A stretch of DNA of 64,000 nucleotides from Cephalotus follicularis (taxonomy: Eukaryota > Streptophyta > Magnoliopsida > Oxalidales > Cephalotaceae), in contig BDDD01002689.1 of the NCBI GenBank assembly GCA_001972305.1, forward strand, positions 124,001 through 188,000. The letters run 5' to 3'. The translations under genes were made by a program, and so were the position numbers. Below, piece by piece: positions 9,919-21,901 of this stretch; positions within the stretch are counted from its first letter, which is position 1; every line of letters begins with the position of its first letter. The notes under the pieces were generated by a model, which had not been told where the DNA came from, searched no databases, and saw nothing but the letters and a program-made list of their open reading frames with translations.

Positions 9919-10959
9919 TGTAATATCCCATTTTTCTGTATAAAATTTTTGGGCTTTTCAATCTGTTTTATGTGGGCTGTCGATTTTTTTTTGGTATGTG
10001 GACTGCCCATTTTCAGTTTCTTTTGCTTTTTGCTAGGCTAAGTGGGTTTTAGCCTTAGCCTAGTGGGTTCTGATAGCAAGTCTATAAATGAATAAAACAG
10101 TTTTGGATTTTATTTATTTTTTAAAACCCAATATCAGCATTTATAAATCAAAAACCCTATTTTATATTCTTTTTTTTCTCTCCCACACACACTCTCTCCC
10201 CGCCACCCTCTCTCCCGTTCTCTCTCCCACTCAGCCTCTACCATTGGCGTCGGTACCGATATGACACTGGCGAAGGTACTGGTCGAACCCGCATGGCCTC
10301 CTGAGCACACCGGACACCATCATCGTGTCGGCCAACGGCCCCTATTGCGTGCGTGACGTCTTCTCTCCCCACCACTGTCGACTGCCATATCTCCGTCTTC
10401 GATGATCGGCACAACAAGACAAACCCATAATAGGACTCATGGCGTCGAGATGAAGTGAACCCTACCAGCGCCGACGCTTGACGACGTCGGCAATGCAGAT
10501 CGGCGGCAAAGTCAACCGCGGTCAAGTGCGTTCGTTATGGCCAGTTATCGCTATGCATTGACAAACGCACCCCATAATTGTGGTCCCTGACCTCCAACGC
10601 TCCGGATCTGCCCTTTCCAGCATCTGATTGGAGACCGCGTGTGACAGTGTAAAAACCAAAATTTTTTGTTAAAAGTTGTAATATGGTTGCTATTGTTGAG
10701 GTTTGCAGATATTTCAGAGGACCAGTACTATGACCCTAACGCTCTGGGGTTCGGGGGTTCCGCTCCCTGGTGAGCGGACGAGGGGTCCTGTTGCCCAGAC
10801 AGCCAGCGGGGGCTCTGGGGCAGCACGCCCGAAAGGTAGTCAAAATTGGCTATTTGTTTTGGACTATAAATTTTGTTAAAGTCATCGTGTATGGATATAC
10901 GGTTATTTTAAGAGTTGTACTGTGGGTTGTAAGCATGTTTGCGCGTGTTTTAACTTTGA

Positions 10960-11105
10960 AAGCGTCGACTGCATCTTTTAAAGCATTGACAGTTTGCTTT
11001 GTTATATGGTGAAATGCCATAAAGCATCGACAGTTTGGCTTCGTTTTGTGGACTCCAAAATTTTGAGTTAAAGCGCTGACGCTTTTAACACGTTTTGTCG
11101 ACACT
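10960..11105 (+). promoter_or_regulatory. YCGR-type array in S1, upstream of its TATA box
   Basis: Cores TCGA 10965, TTGA 10986, TCGA 11027, CTGA 11076 and TCGA 11098, in contexts such as AGCGTCGACTG and AAGCGCTGACGCTTT. The first steps are 21 and 41 bp, fitting a 20-21 bp grid with one site missing. Confidence 0.5.
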
Positions 11106-11335
11106 GAAAGCATGTTTTCTTTGTTATTTCATTAATCGACGATGCTTCGTGGTCTAAGCGGTAGCGTTTTGAGGCTAAAACGGTGACACTTAGTGCTTAA
11201 CCTCTTACGCTTTAAGAAAAAAGACACGTGTCAAGCAACAGACGAAAGAAGAGGACGCGTGTCGTTACCTGGTAAAGGCGGCTGAAGAACGTGGGCGGCG
11301 GCGTGCAACGTGGCAACGTAAGAAGCGCCAGACTC

Positions 11336-11546
11336 TCCTATAAATATTGCTTTGCTACTCCATTGCTTAGTGCAGAGAGAAGGAGAGAATCCGGTAGAGA
11401 AAGAGAGAAGGGGAGAAAGAGAAAGAGAAAGAGAGAGAAGGAGAGAAAGAAAAAAAAGAGAGAAGAGAAAAGAAGGAGAATTTTGTGGAGATTTCGGTGT
11501 AGAAATTTCTTTAGTGTAGAGAAAGAAGGAAGGATATTAAAGCAAG
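11336..11546 (+). promoter_or_regulatory. S1 promoter, GA-rich leader and candidate donor
   Basis: CTATAAATAT at 11338-11347 is a good TATA box. About 30 bp on begins a purine tract (roughly 11370-11490) of GAGA/AAAG units, a likely 5' UTR microsatellite. The leader ends AGCAAG|GTAAGG at 11546/11547, a consensus plant splice donor. Purine-rich leaders after the TATA box recur in G1, C and D. Confidence 0.6.
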
Positions 11547-12403
11547 GTAAGGATTCCTAATCACCTTTCTAAAGTATTTTATGGTGGTAAGGAAAAATGC
11601 TATTTTTATATATACCAAAGTATTTTAACAAAAAAAATCTATATTTTTGCCAAAGTATTTTACGCTACTTATTTTAAAGTATTTTCTAAAAAATTTTGCT
11701 TTTTACAAAATTTTGTTTTACAAAAATGTTTTAAATTCAGTTTTACAAATATTATCAAAATGTTTTAAATGTTTTACAAAAAAGTTTTCAAAATGTTTTA
11801 CAAAAATGTTTTAAAATCAGTTTTACAAATGTTTTACAAAATTGTTTTATTAATGCTTTGAGCTGATCACTCGAAGTATTAAGAAATATTTTTACAAAAT
11901 GAGAAAATGCAACGAAGTGAGATGAACAACTACTGGATTGCGATCCAGGGAGGATTAATCTAGACAATGATTAATGTTATGAGCGGAGAGTGCTCATGGA
12001 CATGCATGTGATGTAAGGATAGTAATTGGGGAGTGCACAATGCCCCAATGAAGCAATGGTTCAATTGGGTCTGTTTTTATGTTTTTATGACCCCTTAGTT
12101 ATTTACGAAATGTTTTGTTTCATGAGATATGAATAGAAAATAATGTGATTTTGAAAAGGAAATGATTTTTGAAATGTTTTCAAAAGGATTTTAACGATGT
12201 TTTCAAAAGGATTTTTGAAATGTTTTCAAAAGGATTTTCCAAATGTTTTCAAAATGATTTTAACGATGTTTTCAAAAGTATGGCTATATTATATGCCAAT
12301 GATTTTTAAAAAGGAATTTCAAAAATGTTTTTATAACTATAATCCTTACTGGGCTATTTGATCTCATTCCTTGCAATTTGTTTTCAAATAAAATGTTTTC
12401 CAG
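11547..12403 (+). other. Candidate leader intron in S1
   Basis: Donor AAG|GTAAGG and a T-rich acceptor TGTTTTCCAG|GAG ending at 12403 give an 857-base, AT-rich candidate intron. It holds tandem TGTTTTACAAAA units (11690-11860) and about 24-bp units with GATGTTTTCAAAAGGATTT (12150-12270). Confidence 0.45.
11690..12270 (+). repeat. AT-rich tandem repeats in S1
   Basis: Two degenerate arrays: TTTTACAAAA-type units at 11690-11860 and TGTTTTCAAAAGGATTTT-type units at 12150-12270. Both are within the candidate intron. No coding potential seen. Confidence 0.75.
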
Positions 12404-13559
12404 GAGACGATTGAAGGTGGAATTCTGAGCTTTAGAGAAAATTCGTAAAGGAAATTTTGGAAAGAAATTATGCTATAAGGTTTTGTATCAACTGCTTTTG
12501 ACGTAACGAGTTTATGTTTCCGCTGTATAACGAATTTATGACAAGTCTATGTTTTCCGCTGTGTAAGGTATTATGACAGATGACGTGTAGATATAAATGT
12601 ATAGAAATGAACGTTATAATTAAGATGTTTTGATAAGATAATGTTGTTTAGAAGTTGGTGTTGAGAGTTATAGAATATATTTGAGGTTTATAACTCTGTT
12701 GTAAATTGTTACGAGTATGAATTTTTTCAAGAAATAAGGATATTTGAATATATCAAGTTATTGAGTATGATGTGATGTTTTTGCTGTTATGTAACGCTGT
12801 TAGAAATGATCGTGATGGTTTCAAGTGAGAAGTATGATAATTCTAAACTTGGTATTGAATGTTGTAATGGTATCCTGTGAAGTTATTAATTATGATAATC
12901 ATAGAGATGATTAATGATAATTCGAAGTATATTTTGAAGTTATGAGTTTATCGAATACGATATAAGCAATATCGTTTAAAAGGTTAAAGGTTTCACCCCA
13001 TGTAATGCACCAGATCCTTGAGGTTCGTTTTGAGTATAAAGTGAACTCGGATCGAGGACGTTACAGACCGACAAGTGCCGTCAAGCAGCGACGCGTGCGC
13101 CCACGCACGACAGTCTCCGATGGCTCGTTTCAGACAGCTTTTCAGACTCCGTTCTCCGCATATGTGTGATCCGTTCCAGTTCTGTGGTGTGAATCTGGCT
13201 TGGTGCTCTGTTCCGTCTGCTTTCGGTAAACTTTGAACTTTGCTCTGTTAAGTTCAGTTTTATGTTGAATTCTGTATTTCTGTAGTTGTTTATGCAATAT
13301 TATGAGCTGAACCAGTTTTATGGTTCGAAATTGAATGACCTGGATGACCGCTTGAATTTAGTGAATTCGATATTATGTTTAGATGAGGATTCTGTAAATT
13401 GGACTTAGAAAACCAATCATTATCTTATATGGTCATGATCAGTGTACAATGGCCCATGAGTCGAGATCTGATTTTATTTCAAGTCCTTATGAGAACGATT
13501 TTATTTCTGTTAGATATTTGCAACAACCGAGGAGCGGTCTAGAGAATTATCGATATATA

Positions 13560-14050
13560 TTCTTGAGGTATGGATTTTATTTGGTGATTGCTTGAGCTAC
13601 GGATTTTCTTTCCTCAATACCATCCTATTAATTTTATTAGAGTGAAAAGTTAATTTACTTTTAAGAATAAAGTACGGGTCTTCGTTTCTTGATACACTCT
13701 TATTGATTTTATTAGAGAATAAATAAAGTTTTATTTTGCGAGTAAAATACGGATTCTTCGTTCTGGTTATCATTCAGTTTTATCTGAATTGAATCTGTTT
13801 CGTTTTAATGAGATGTACGGATTTTCGTCCTTCACACCTTCTTATTGATTTCATTGAAATGAATTCAGTTTTACTTTTATGGATGTGGAACGGATTTTAT
13901 CGTCCTTTGGCTATCTTAATCTGATTTTGTTTGAAACAATCCAGTTTCACATTTATGATTAATGTACGGGTATTTTATGCTCTTTGACATTCTCTTCGAT
14001 AAATGCAGTTTTGTTATATGAATGGATGTTTGTTCCTTGATATGTTTCTT
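13560..14050 (+). repeat. Degenerate ~75-bp tandem repeat in element A LTR
   Basis: About six units, each with a variant of TACGGATTTTCGTCCTT followed by a TTGATTTTATTAGAG-like stretch. The 3' LTR has the same array at about 28345-28800. It lies in the candidate intron. No function is apparent. Confidence 0.7.
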
Positions 14051-14644
14051 TGGATTTTATGAACTCTGTTGTGATTCGGGTTTTAATATGATTTGGAAAT
14101 AAAGTCAATTTTGACATCTGTACGAAATTAAATGTTCCTGGCTTTATAATTTGCTATGATTTATGATATGATCATCGCTTTTAGGGTGAAAATAAATTAG
14201 TTGATTTCCAATTATGAAAGTGTGTGTTGTTTGAAATAATATCGTTTGATAATCATTTATGGACATGTTTCGAAAAACCTTTTATGTGCTTTAAAATTGA
14301 TTATGATAATATCAATGTTTTCGAAATGGTGAAGTACTGAGTTTGTACCCACCTATGGGGCGTACCATAGGCATGTCGTAGGCCTAGCATGGGGACATAA
14401 CACTTCCGTAATAGTGTGATTAGCCTACGATGTCTCTTTGTGTTATGATATCCCATGAGGTGGATTATGGATCCGTTATTTATGATAGAGGCGTACGAAT
14501 CGATCCTCGGATATGATATGACATATGTGATATGATATGATATGAGAATTGACTTGTGTAGTGTCGTACACTACAATTCTACTTGGCATGTGGAATTAGC
14601 GCCTCCCTTGCTATTATGTGTTTCGTTATGTGATATGTTATGAT

Positions 14645-14800
14645 GCTCAATATGGAACTTCGTGTTTTGAAATGTATGCTTTATGTTCTGAAAAGTATGG
14701 AACTTTATGTTTTTAAATGCATGCTTTATGCTCTGAAAAGTATGGAACTTTATATTTTGAAAGGTATGCTTTCTGAAAGGTATGCTTTATGTTTCGAAAG
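14645..14800 (+). repeat. 45-bp tandem repeat in element A LTR
   Basis: Nearly three units built on TATGGAACTTTATGTTTT and GCTTTATGTTCTGAAAAG. The counterpart in the 3' LTR is 29405-29565. The open frame across it is a by-product of the repeat. Confidence 0.75.
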
Positions 14801-14879
14801 TTATGGATTTGGTTTATACGAGAATTGCTGAGGTAATTTGTAAAGAATGTTTAAACTGTTTTGTTACGTTCCGTAAACT

Positions 14880-15050
14880 GTTTTGTTCCGTAAACTGTTT
14901 TGTTTTAACTTTTCTGTTTTGATTCGTAACTGTTCTATTTTGATTCGTAACGGTTCAGTTTTGATTCGTAACTGTACTGTTTTGTTTCGTAACTGTTCTG
15001 TTTTGATTCGTAACTATTCAGCTTTGTTCGTAACCAGTTTTATTATTCTA
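14880..15050 (+). repeat. 21-bp tandem repeat in element A LTR
   Basis: Six to seven units of CTGTTTTGATTCGTAACTG plus two bases (21 bp), degenerate, just upstream of the candidate acceptor. The 3' LTR copy is 29625-29795. The 21-bp period equals that of the YCGR arrays, although the units lack the YCGR palindrome. Confidence 0.75.
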
Positions 15051-15400
15051 TATCTGTATTGAGGTTTGCTCGGTGGCGTTTTTGTTTTCCATGCGGCAGG
15101 TTATCAGGAGCTTCTAGGGCAAGTGTGATGAGAGAGTTACCCTGTGTCAGAGGATCACTTAGGAATTTGATTCTGTCATTTGAATAATAGTTTTTGTATG
15201 ATCATATGTCAAGTGGTGTTATGAACTTAATTTTTGATTTTGCAATTTAATTTAAGCATTATACATGTTTTCAGATTTTAGAACCACCACGTATTGATGA
15301 TGATTCAGATTTAAATTTTTGACATGTTTTTAGCTCAATTTTGTGTGACACACCAATCCTGAATCAGGAGTGATCCCGATTCCAAATCGGGGGTGTTATA

Positions 15401-15416
15401 GTTTTGGTATTAGAGA
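15401..15416 (+). other. Element A primer binding site, degraded
   Basis: TGGTATTAGAGA at 15405-15416 differs from the Met-type TGGTATCAGAGC at two positions. Its place right after the LTR end supports the assignment. Confidence 0.8.
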
Positions 15417-15571
15417 ATAGGTTTTGTTCCTTAGAAGACCTATGTAGGTTTGACCTGTGAGATGGGTAAACATTTGGGTTAGGGCTATTCCTTAACAGTC
15501 GTTTCGGTATGCCCTTTTATTCCAGTTTTCTGTCTCTCTTTGTTTTACCCCATCTCAGTTTTGTTTCGCTG

Positions 15572-15700
15572 ATGGCACGTAGAGTTGCATGACTAAGGAA
15601 TGTTAATCAGGAAGCTGAGTCAGCTGTTGCGCAAGAGGGTGCACGGAATGAGCCAACTTTGGACGAGTTAGTGAGGGATATGAACTTTATAACTATTAAA
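15572..15700 (+). pseudogene. Remnant of gag start in element A
   Basis: An ATG followed by an Arg-rich start and, after an early TGA, a gag-like acidic stretch (QEAESAVAQEG, then NEPTLDELVRDM) of about 40 codons. This is where gag begins in G1 and B. It fades into the non-coding cassette, so A cannot make a capsid. Confidence 0.6.
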
Positions 15701-17261
15701 AGATCGAATGAATGAGCCGTAATGGGTAAGTGACCGACCGAATAAGGCGTAATGGCTAAGCGATCGATCGAATGGGCCGAAGGGCATAAGTATTGTCTAA
15801 ATGGCTTCCGTATAGAATAGCGGTTAATCGAGATAGAATATGAATGATCATTGTGAATGGATAGTGTATGGATGGCTAGTGTATCATTATCGATCGTATC
15901 ATATCGTTAAGGACCGTTATTGAATGGGTAATGATCGTGTGACCCGTTATCGAATGGACAGTGATAGAATGGATCATTATTGATCAAGTAGTGATCGAAT
16001 GGGTCGTTACTGAACGATTAGTGATCTGATGGACTATTATGGAATGGATGGGCATTGCATGGATGCTTGAAATAGATTGTGAATGAACTGATAGGATGGT
16101 TAACTACTTATATATGCTGGTACGGGACAGTATATGTATTTAGTCAACCATTCGATGTCAACTACATATGGAGTTTACCTCTAGATTCCTGGTCGTGTGC
16201 TAAATGGATATGAATCATAAACGAATATGGATTGTAAATGGATATGGACCGTAAACGGATATGAAATGTAATGGATATGGCATGGTCATGGATTGATATG
16301 GGACAAAAGGCTTTGGATGATGATATATGATGGAGTTACTGATGACAGATTTTGTTATGGCTTATATGGATATGATATGACATTGTTCACATCTTTTATG
16401 TTAGGTATGCATCTCACATGATCGATATTATATATATATCTGCCACAACTCTGTAGACATTCATTTCTTATGATAATGGATATGGATTTGTTTATATGAT
16501 ATGTAAAGAGGGCCTTTTGTTTATAAACTAAACTGTATAGATTTATAAGACTTATTATGTATAAGAGATAACTAAAGAGATATATTTATTCAGTTATCGA
16601 TCTGTCGACATGTGGCAGTGATTATGAGATATGTGTGTTGATGTATTGGATATGCATGAGTTCACACTTGAGAGATTGGAATGATAATTGAGATTTAAAT
16701 TGTGGTTTACTGAGGGCTGAGCCCATTTATAACTGTTGGTTCCTCCTTCGGGACTATGGATATAAATTGTGTTTTTTGTTACAAGGGGCATAAGTCCGAT
16801 AAACGAATACTACATGCCCAATTTTCAGGAGATTATAAGAGTTAGAATGTACTCAATTGATTATTCATGGACAAGATTATCTTTTGCATGCGTATGATAT
16901 TATTGGATATGATCAAGCCTATCTTTGAGAGTATTGAAAGGATTGGCCTTCGAGTGCAAATGGTATATTTGATTTAGTTGTGCTGTAGTATGGGGTGGGC
17001 TGAGCCCCAACATATAGATTGTGAGGAGATATGAGAATTGATCCCCAAACATATAAACTGTGGCTGATCAGGTGGCATGGAGTCTGATAAACGAATACTA
17101 CATGTCCGATTTTTGGGAAATCCTAAGAGTATAGTTTGTAATGGTTATCCATACCGCTTTTATATATTGTTTGAGGGTTTCGCTGATATGATATGGTGTG
17201 TTCCGTTGGGATAATATGTTCGATTCAGGTTAGTAGTTGTTTTAGATTTTGGGACGAAATC
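15701..17261 (+). other. Non-coding cassette of element A, shared with element C
   Basis: About 1.56 kb without coding content, replacing gag-pol. Blocks recur in the same order on the minus strand of C: GACCGACCGAATAAG-type units, the AGTGATCGAATGGGTCGTTA family, GGCTGAGCCCATTTATAAC, and GATAAACGAATACTACATG (twice in A, at about 16797 and 17088). Degenerate 30-bp units occupy about 15850-16050. Function unknown; packaging or structural RNA is possible. Confidence 0.75.
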
Positions 17262-17281
17262 TTCTTTTAAGGGGTTGGAAA
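17262..17281 (+). other. Element A polypurine tract
   Basis: TTAAGGGGTTGGAAA directly before the 3' LTR, preceded by GGGACGAAATCTTC, the pre-PPT motif shared with D and B. Confidence 0.85.
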
Positions 17282-17786
17282 TGTAATATCCCGTTTTTCT
17301 GTATAAAATTTTCGGGCTTTTCGATTTGTTTTATGTGGGCTGTCGATTTTTTTTTTTGGTATGCGGACTGCCATTTTCAGTTTGTTTTGCTTTTGGCTAG
17401 GCTAAGTGGGTTTTAGCCTTAGCATAGTGGGTTTTGATAGCAGGTCTATAAATGAATAAAACAGTTTTGCTTTTTATTTATTTGTTAAAACCCAATTTCA
17501 GCATTTATAAATCAAAAACCTTATTTTATATTCTTATATTTTTTCCTCTCCCACACACACTCTCTCCCCGCCACCCTCTCTCCTGCTCTCTCTCCCACTC
17601 AACCTCTACAGTTAGCGTCAGTACCGATATTGTAATAACCACAATTTTAATTAATGTATATTGTACACTTGACGAATAAAATATACATTATATTGAGATT
17701 TAATGTCCAATTGTTATATGAATTGTGGTTATTGATTTACTTGGGGGAATAAACTTAAGTAACCAAAATCAGCACCTAATAGCCGA

Positions 17787-17890
17787 CTGTCATAGGGTAA
17801 CAGTCGACTGGCTGGTTTATGGAAGAACAGCCGACTACCACAGGGTAACAGTATACTGGACTGCGGTAAGTGGACAGTCAACTGGTCGAG
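17787..17890 (+). promoter_or_regulatory. Upstream AGTCGACTG-type array of B LTR
   Basis: Units AGCCGACTG, AGTCGACTGG, AGCCGACTA, AGTATACTGG and AGTCAACTGG lie about 250 bp upstream of the TATA-like box. The 3' LTR copy (25020-25150) has one more unit. Confidence 0.5.
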
Positions 17891-18283
17891 CTCAGACAGA
17901 TGTCTGTGCATGGCGTGTGAAACAGGGCAATTGATGACATGTGTTCTAAACGTGTCATGTCGAGTTAAGGAGTACCACCAGTTGTGCAACATGCAAGAGT
18001 GGTGTCTTGCATGTTCTCTATTCCATCTGCAGACCTGCAACCCACAACACAGAATTGAAAAGAGTAAGAAAGGTGCATGTGAGAGAGAGAATGAGGAAAA
18101 GGCTGAATAATGGAGTAAATGAATGAAACGGGAATGGGGATACGAATTCCTTTATAATAGAGATTGTACGAGTGATTTTGAATGTTAGAAAACACTGAGG
18201 AGAGAGATAATGAATGAAGGAATTGTTGGAGCTTGCATGTTGAAGTTGAGGGTTCAAGTTGTGGCTGAAGCTTGATTCTCCCG

Positions 18284-19856
18284 GTAAGCTTCCCATGCTG
18301 GATTACTGTTGATATATAGTTAAACAATAGTATATGACCACTGATTACGTTCTATAAACCTACTTTTAACATGAAAGGATTGTAAGGAATTGGAGAATTG
18401 GTTAAAAGTGGAATTAGAAGTTTAGGAGATTATGATAAGCTACTGATTGATATATGGTTATTATCATGGTTAGATAACAAATAAAGCTTACTGGTTTCGA
18501 TGCATATACCTGTAAACATGCAACTATATAGATTAATTTATGAGATTGGAGGATTGTTGGAGTGAAAGAGATTTGGACACTAAAGAGAGAAGTCAACTCA
18601 ATTTGATTTCGGGATAGCATTTGAGGTAGGGGTATTGACATGTTTTTGAAGATATAATATGTATAGCATGTCTGAATAATTTCTCTGTGATTGCATGTTA
18701 TTAATTGGTTTGAATTGGAATTTGAACATGCATACTCTGTTTTGTTAAACTGCCGCCTGACATTTTCTGGGCAAAAATAGTCAACTGTTGAGCCTAACAG
18801 TCGACTGTTAAGGACACACAGTCGTCTGCTCAATATAAACAACCGGCTATTCATATGACTCGCCGACTGTTAAGAGACAAATTGCTGATTTTAGTTACTC
18901 TTTAGGCTTAATTGATATGTAATTACCCTGGGCTCCACATGGGATGATTGTAATATTTAATCCTGGCCATATGTAGTTACATTACAGGAATTAAACAACT
19001 TATGCTTTTCCTTGTGTGAATTGTGTAAGATTGATATGGTTGTGCTTTTGACCCTTTGTTGGAATCCTGGAACTGCTACTATTTATATTGTTATGTTACG
19101 GTATAATGCTACTGTTATAGGTATTATATATCTATTAAGTGTTCATAAACACCATCACCTAATTTCAAGGATTAAACCAACTAGTGCTCTAAGCACAAAT
19201 ATGGATTTGAATATGTTTCAAACAAAAACATACTGTCAAACGATTTAGTGATTTTCCTCCAATGAGAGGTACCACAACTGTATTGAATACTGTTTCCTCC
19301 AAAAGAGAGGTACGGTCACTGAACTGTTAAATGTTTCTAAAATAAAACAACCACTATATTGCATATTATAGATACATGTAATATTGCTATTGAATTGATA
19401 TAATTGTTTGTCAATGTTATTGCCATTAGTCGAGTGATAGGAGACATCACTGGCTACACGGTGGTCCTATGTCCCAGGAGTTGGCTAGAGCTTCCACCAA
19501 ACTTATCTACAATGCAGATCCTGATTGTTACCTACCTGCTAAATATCGGCAAAAATTGTTACCTGATCTATCATTTTCGGGGTGTAGGCTGATAGTTCGG
19601 TGGTGCGCAGTCGGTGCTAGGAGTTAGCGACATGTGACACCCAAACCACTGTATTGATTGATTTTACCCTTGAGCGGTATTCTTGAATTGCATTGTCTAT
19701 GGCCGCTTGGCATGATTGCTCATAGATATTGGAATACTTAAATATATATGTTATTTCAAAATAAACTGTCATACATGTTTACATTTATATATTCTTTCTC
19801 ATGCTTTATTCCTACTTAACCGAGTGAGGACAAAGGCTAACCCCCTACAATTTCAG
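18284..19856 (+). other. Candidate leader intron in B 5' LTR
   Basis: Donor CCCG|GTAAGC at 18284 and acceptor CCCCCTACAATTTCAG|ATT ending 19856 give 1573 bases. In the 3' LTR the pair is 25545 (CCTG|GTAAGG) and 27142. The acceptor block CCGAGTGAGGACAAAGGCTA onward is nearly identical to those of G1, C and D. Confidence 0.5.
18778..18870 (+). promoter_or_regulatory. Intron-internal AGTCGACTG-type array of B 5' LTR
   Basis: Five units (AGTCAACTG, AGTCGACTG, AGTCGTCTG, AACCGGCTA, CGCCGACTG) at about 20-bp steps. It is one unit shorter than the 3' LTR copy at 26036-26150. Confidence 0.55.
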
Positions 19857-20170
19857 ATTAAGTGAAGGCGTTGGGGCAAGTGCTTCTCAAGCTTCTGAGG
19901 AGAGCTTCTATTTTGTTAAGGTTGTTATTTGCTATGTCTTGTATTGTAATAACGATCATACTCGGTTTGTTATTTTTACATTTCCTATATGTAAAAGATA
20001 ACTTGTTGTGTATTGTGTAAGCACATAGTATGGGCTGCGTGCGGATAATTATTATAATCTGGCAATGAAATGCTTCTGCTTTTGTTTAATGAATTTTGAT
20101 TAATGTTGAATGTTGGATTATTTAACTGATATCTCCATATATGTTGTTTTGTGGAAAACGGGGTGTGACA

Positions 20171-20185
20171 ACATGGTATGAAAGA
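20171..20185 (+). other. Element B primer binding site, degraded
   Basis: TGGTATGAAAGA at 20174-20185, three bases after the LTR, compared with the Met-type TGGTATCAGAGC. Confidence 0.8.
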
Positions 20186-20274
20186 TTATTTTTAAATAAA
20201 CTATCACTGGGATAAGTTTATGCAATTAAGTTTACCTTTTCCTGATGATTTTGTCATTCCATATGGGAAACAGA

Positions 20275-21400
20275 ATGGATCTACGAAGAGGTAGAAGAGG
20301 AAGGCGTAGAGCTGATGAAGGAATCAATGCTCTGCCAGTGAATGAAGGAGTAAACATCCCTTGAGTGCAAGATGAGAGGAGTAATTTTGACTGCATGGCT
20401 GACCATTTCCAGTAGCAGATTGAAGTCAATGCGGCGAATATGGAGTAGATTCGGCAGATGTACGAGGCTAAGCGAGCCTATCAGCATGCTCCTAAAGCTT
20501 GTCATACTGGTGGATTTGGCAAAGATTTGGAGCGGTTCATGAGGCAGAATCCTCCGATATTCAATGGTGAGTTGAATGCTATTGTGGTCGAGCAATGGAT
20601 AATAGACATGGATAAAATAGTTGCTACTTTGGAGTGTACTGATGAGAAGAAGCTCAACTTTGCTATATACCGCTTATGGGGCGAGGCTACCTATTGGTGA
20701 AAGATGACTGAAGTAAAGTGAGAATCTTGAGCACTTGACAGGACTTGGGACAGATTCCAGTCTGAGTTCACTGCAGCTTATGTTCCACAGATGGACCGTG
20801 ACCGGAGGGAGACCGAGCTGATGGAGTTACATCAAGGGGATATGACGGTAGCTCAGTACCAGACTAGATTTGTGGAGTTGGCAAGGCATACACCTTATCT
20901 TGTGGAGGGTGAATCGAGGAAGATCCGAAGGTTTCTGAAAGGCCTTCGACCCGACATCAGATCAAAACTGTTAATGTTGTAGCTAACTTTTTTTGTAGAT
21001 ATTGCTGAAAGGGCGAGGATTCTGGAAGCCGATGCTAATGAAATGAGAGTGGAGCAGTCTCGTGCTAATCAATCGAGGCATGCACAATCACAAGGGTAGG
21101 AAGTAATAATCCTACTAAATCGTCAAAGTCTGGTAACCGGGGGCAAGGAGGTTCTCGACGCAGTAATTCACGATCAAGGACTCCTAACCGAAGCGGTCAA
21201 CAGAATTCAGGTGGATGTACTTTCTGTGGTTACCAAAACCATGATCAAATGATTGCTGGAAAAAGATGGGTAATGTGTGGCTCACAAGAACATATGCTGA
21301 ATGGTTGTCCAATGATGAGGGATCAAGCACGCGACCAACAAGGAGGTACTGGTGCTAGGGGTAGTGTTGCGGCTGCTTAATCGCGAAGGGATACCAGAAA
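20275..21400 (+). pseudogene. gag: Element B gag
   Basis: Starts at ATG 20275 with an Arg-rich MDLRRGRRGRRR. Then come FGKDLERFMRQNPP, YRLWGEATYW and MTVAQYQTRFVELARHTPYLV, matching the G1 capsid. At least six in-frame stops (for example near 20361, 20413, 20446 and 20698). The zinc-knuckle region (about 21215-21310) is damaged: CTFCGYQNHD is seen but the spacing to the following Cys is disturbed. Confidence 0.88.
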
Positions 21401-21407
21401 AGGGATT

Positions 21408-21900
21408 GTGAAAGGTAGGGTCTACACCTTATCTAAAGATGATGTGCCAGAATCTACTTTTGTTGTGGGAGGTACCATTTTCATATATGGCATATTAGCT
21501 CATGATTTGATTGATCCTGGTGCTACACATTCATTCATTGCATCTGAATTTGATTGCAACTTGCATGGTGTGTCTTCTAGTTTGCTTATGTATTGGAGGT
21601 GAGTACTCCAGCTGGTACTTGTCTTCTGTCTGATACTATAATGAATAATTGTGAGATCACGGTAGCTGGGGTTCAGTTATCTGTTGATTTAATAGTGTTG
21701 CCTATCCGGGATTTTGGTGTGATCTTGGGGATGGACTGGATGTACGCTCATCATGCTTGTGTTGACTGCTACAACAAGATGATGACCTTTTAGCTTCGAG
21801 ATGGGACTGAGTTCAAGTTTATCGGAGAGAAGAATGTTTCTGCTCTAATCATTTCGTATACTCAAGCACAGAAGTATCTCAAGCAAGGATGCGAAGGCTA
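21408..21900 (+). pseudogene. pol: Element B protease region
   Basis: GRVYTLSKDDVPESTFVVGG leads to LIDPGATHSF. The active-site triad reads D-P-G instead of D-S-G, which would disable it. A frame break near 21590 and a stop near 21791-21793 follow. VILGMDWMYAHHACVDCYNK marks the end of the domain. Confidence 0.88.
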
Positions 21901-21901
21901 T

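Larger units (their letters stand above)
10648..13065 (+). mobile_element. Solo LTR S1 (2418 bp)
   Basis: Starts TGTAAAAACC and ends GGACGTTACA, with flanks gacag (10643-10647) and gaccg (13066-13070), a target duplication with one mismatch. The undisturbed A 3' LTR has a single site at 27844. No PBS, PPT or coding region is inside, so it is read as a solo LTR left by recombination between two LTRs. Family not paired with another copy in this window. Confidence 0.85.
13226..15099 (+). other. Candidate leader intron in element A 5' LTR
   Basis: Donor TTTCG|GTAAAC at 13226 matches TTTTG|GTAAAC at 28001 in the 3' LTR. The acceptor is TTTCCATGCGGCAG at 15099, or TTATCAG at 15107. In the 3' LTR the first AG is lost (GGCATG) but the second, at 29857, is kept. 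The acceptor block also matches solo LTR S2 (TATGCGGCAG ending 63195). Confidence 0.42.
9919..15400 (+). repeat. Element A 5' LTR, interrupted by S1
   Basis: Begins TGTAATATCCC, is interrupted at 10648-13065, and resumes to a degraded end (GGGGTGTTATA at 15400, against GGGGTGTGACA in the 3' copy). It carries a TATA-like CTATAAATGA near 10081, a CT-rich stretch at 10165-10235, tandem repeats at 13560-15050 and the candidate intron edges. Confidence 0.9.
17631..20170 (+). repeat. Element B 5' LTR (2540 bp)
   Basis: Begins TGTAATAACC and ends GGGTGTGACA. It contains YCGR-type units with an AGTCGACTG context at about 17787-17890 and 18778-18870, a TATA-like CTTTATAATAG near 18150, the donor at 18284 and the conserved acceptor block at 19815-19860. 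Confidence 0.93.

Noticed and set aside
10238..10525. 95-codon minus-strand frame in the A LTR
   Set aside because: GC-rich LTR sequence; the 3' LTR copy (27450-27730) has a different frame pattern and no protein similarity is seen.
17729..18327. Several 66-120 codon frames on both strands
   Set aside because: All lie in the B 5' LTR and are not kept in step in the 3' LTR; no recognisable protein.
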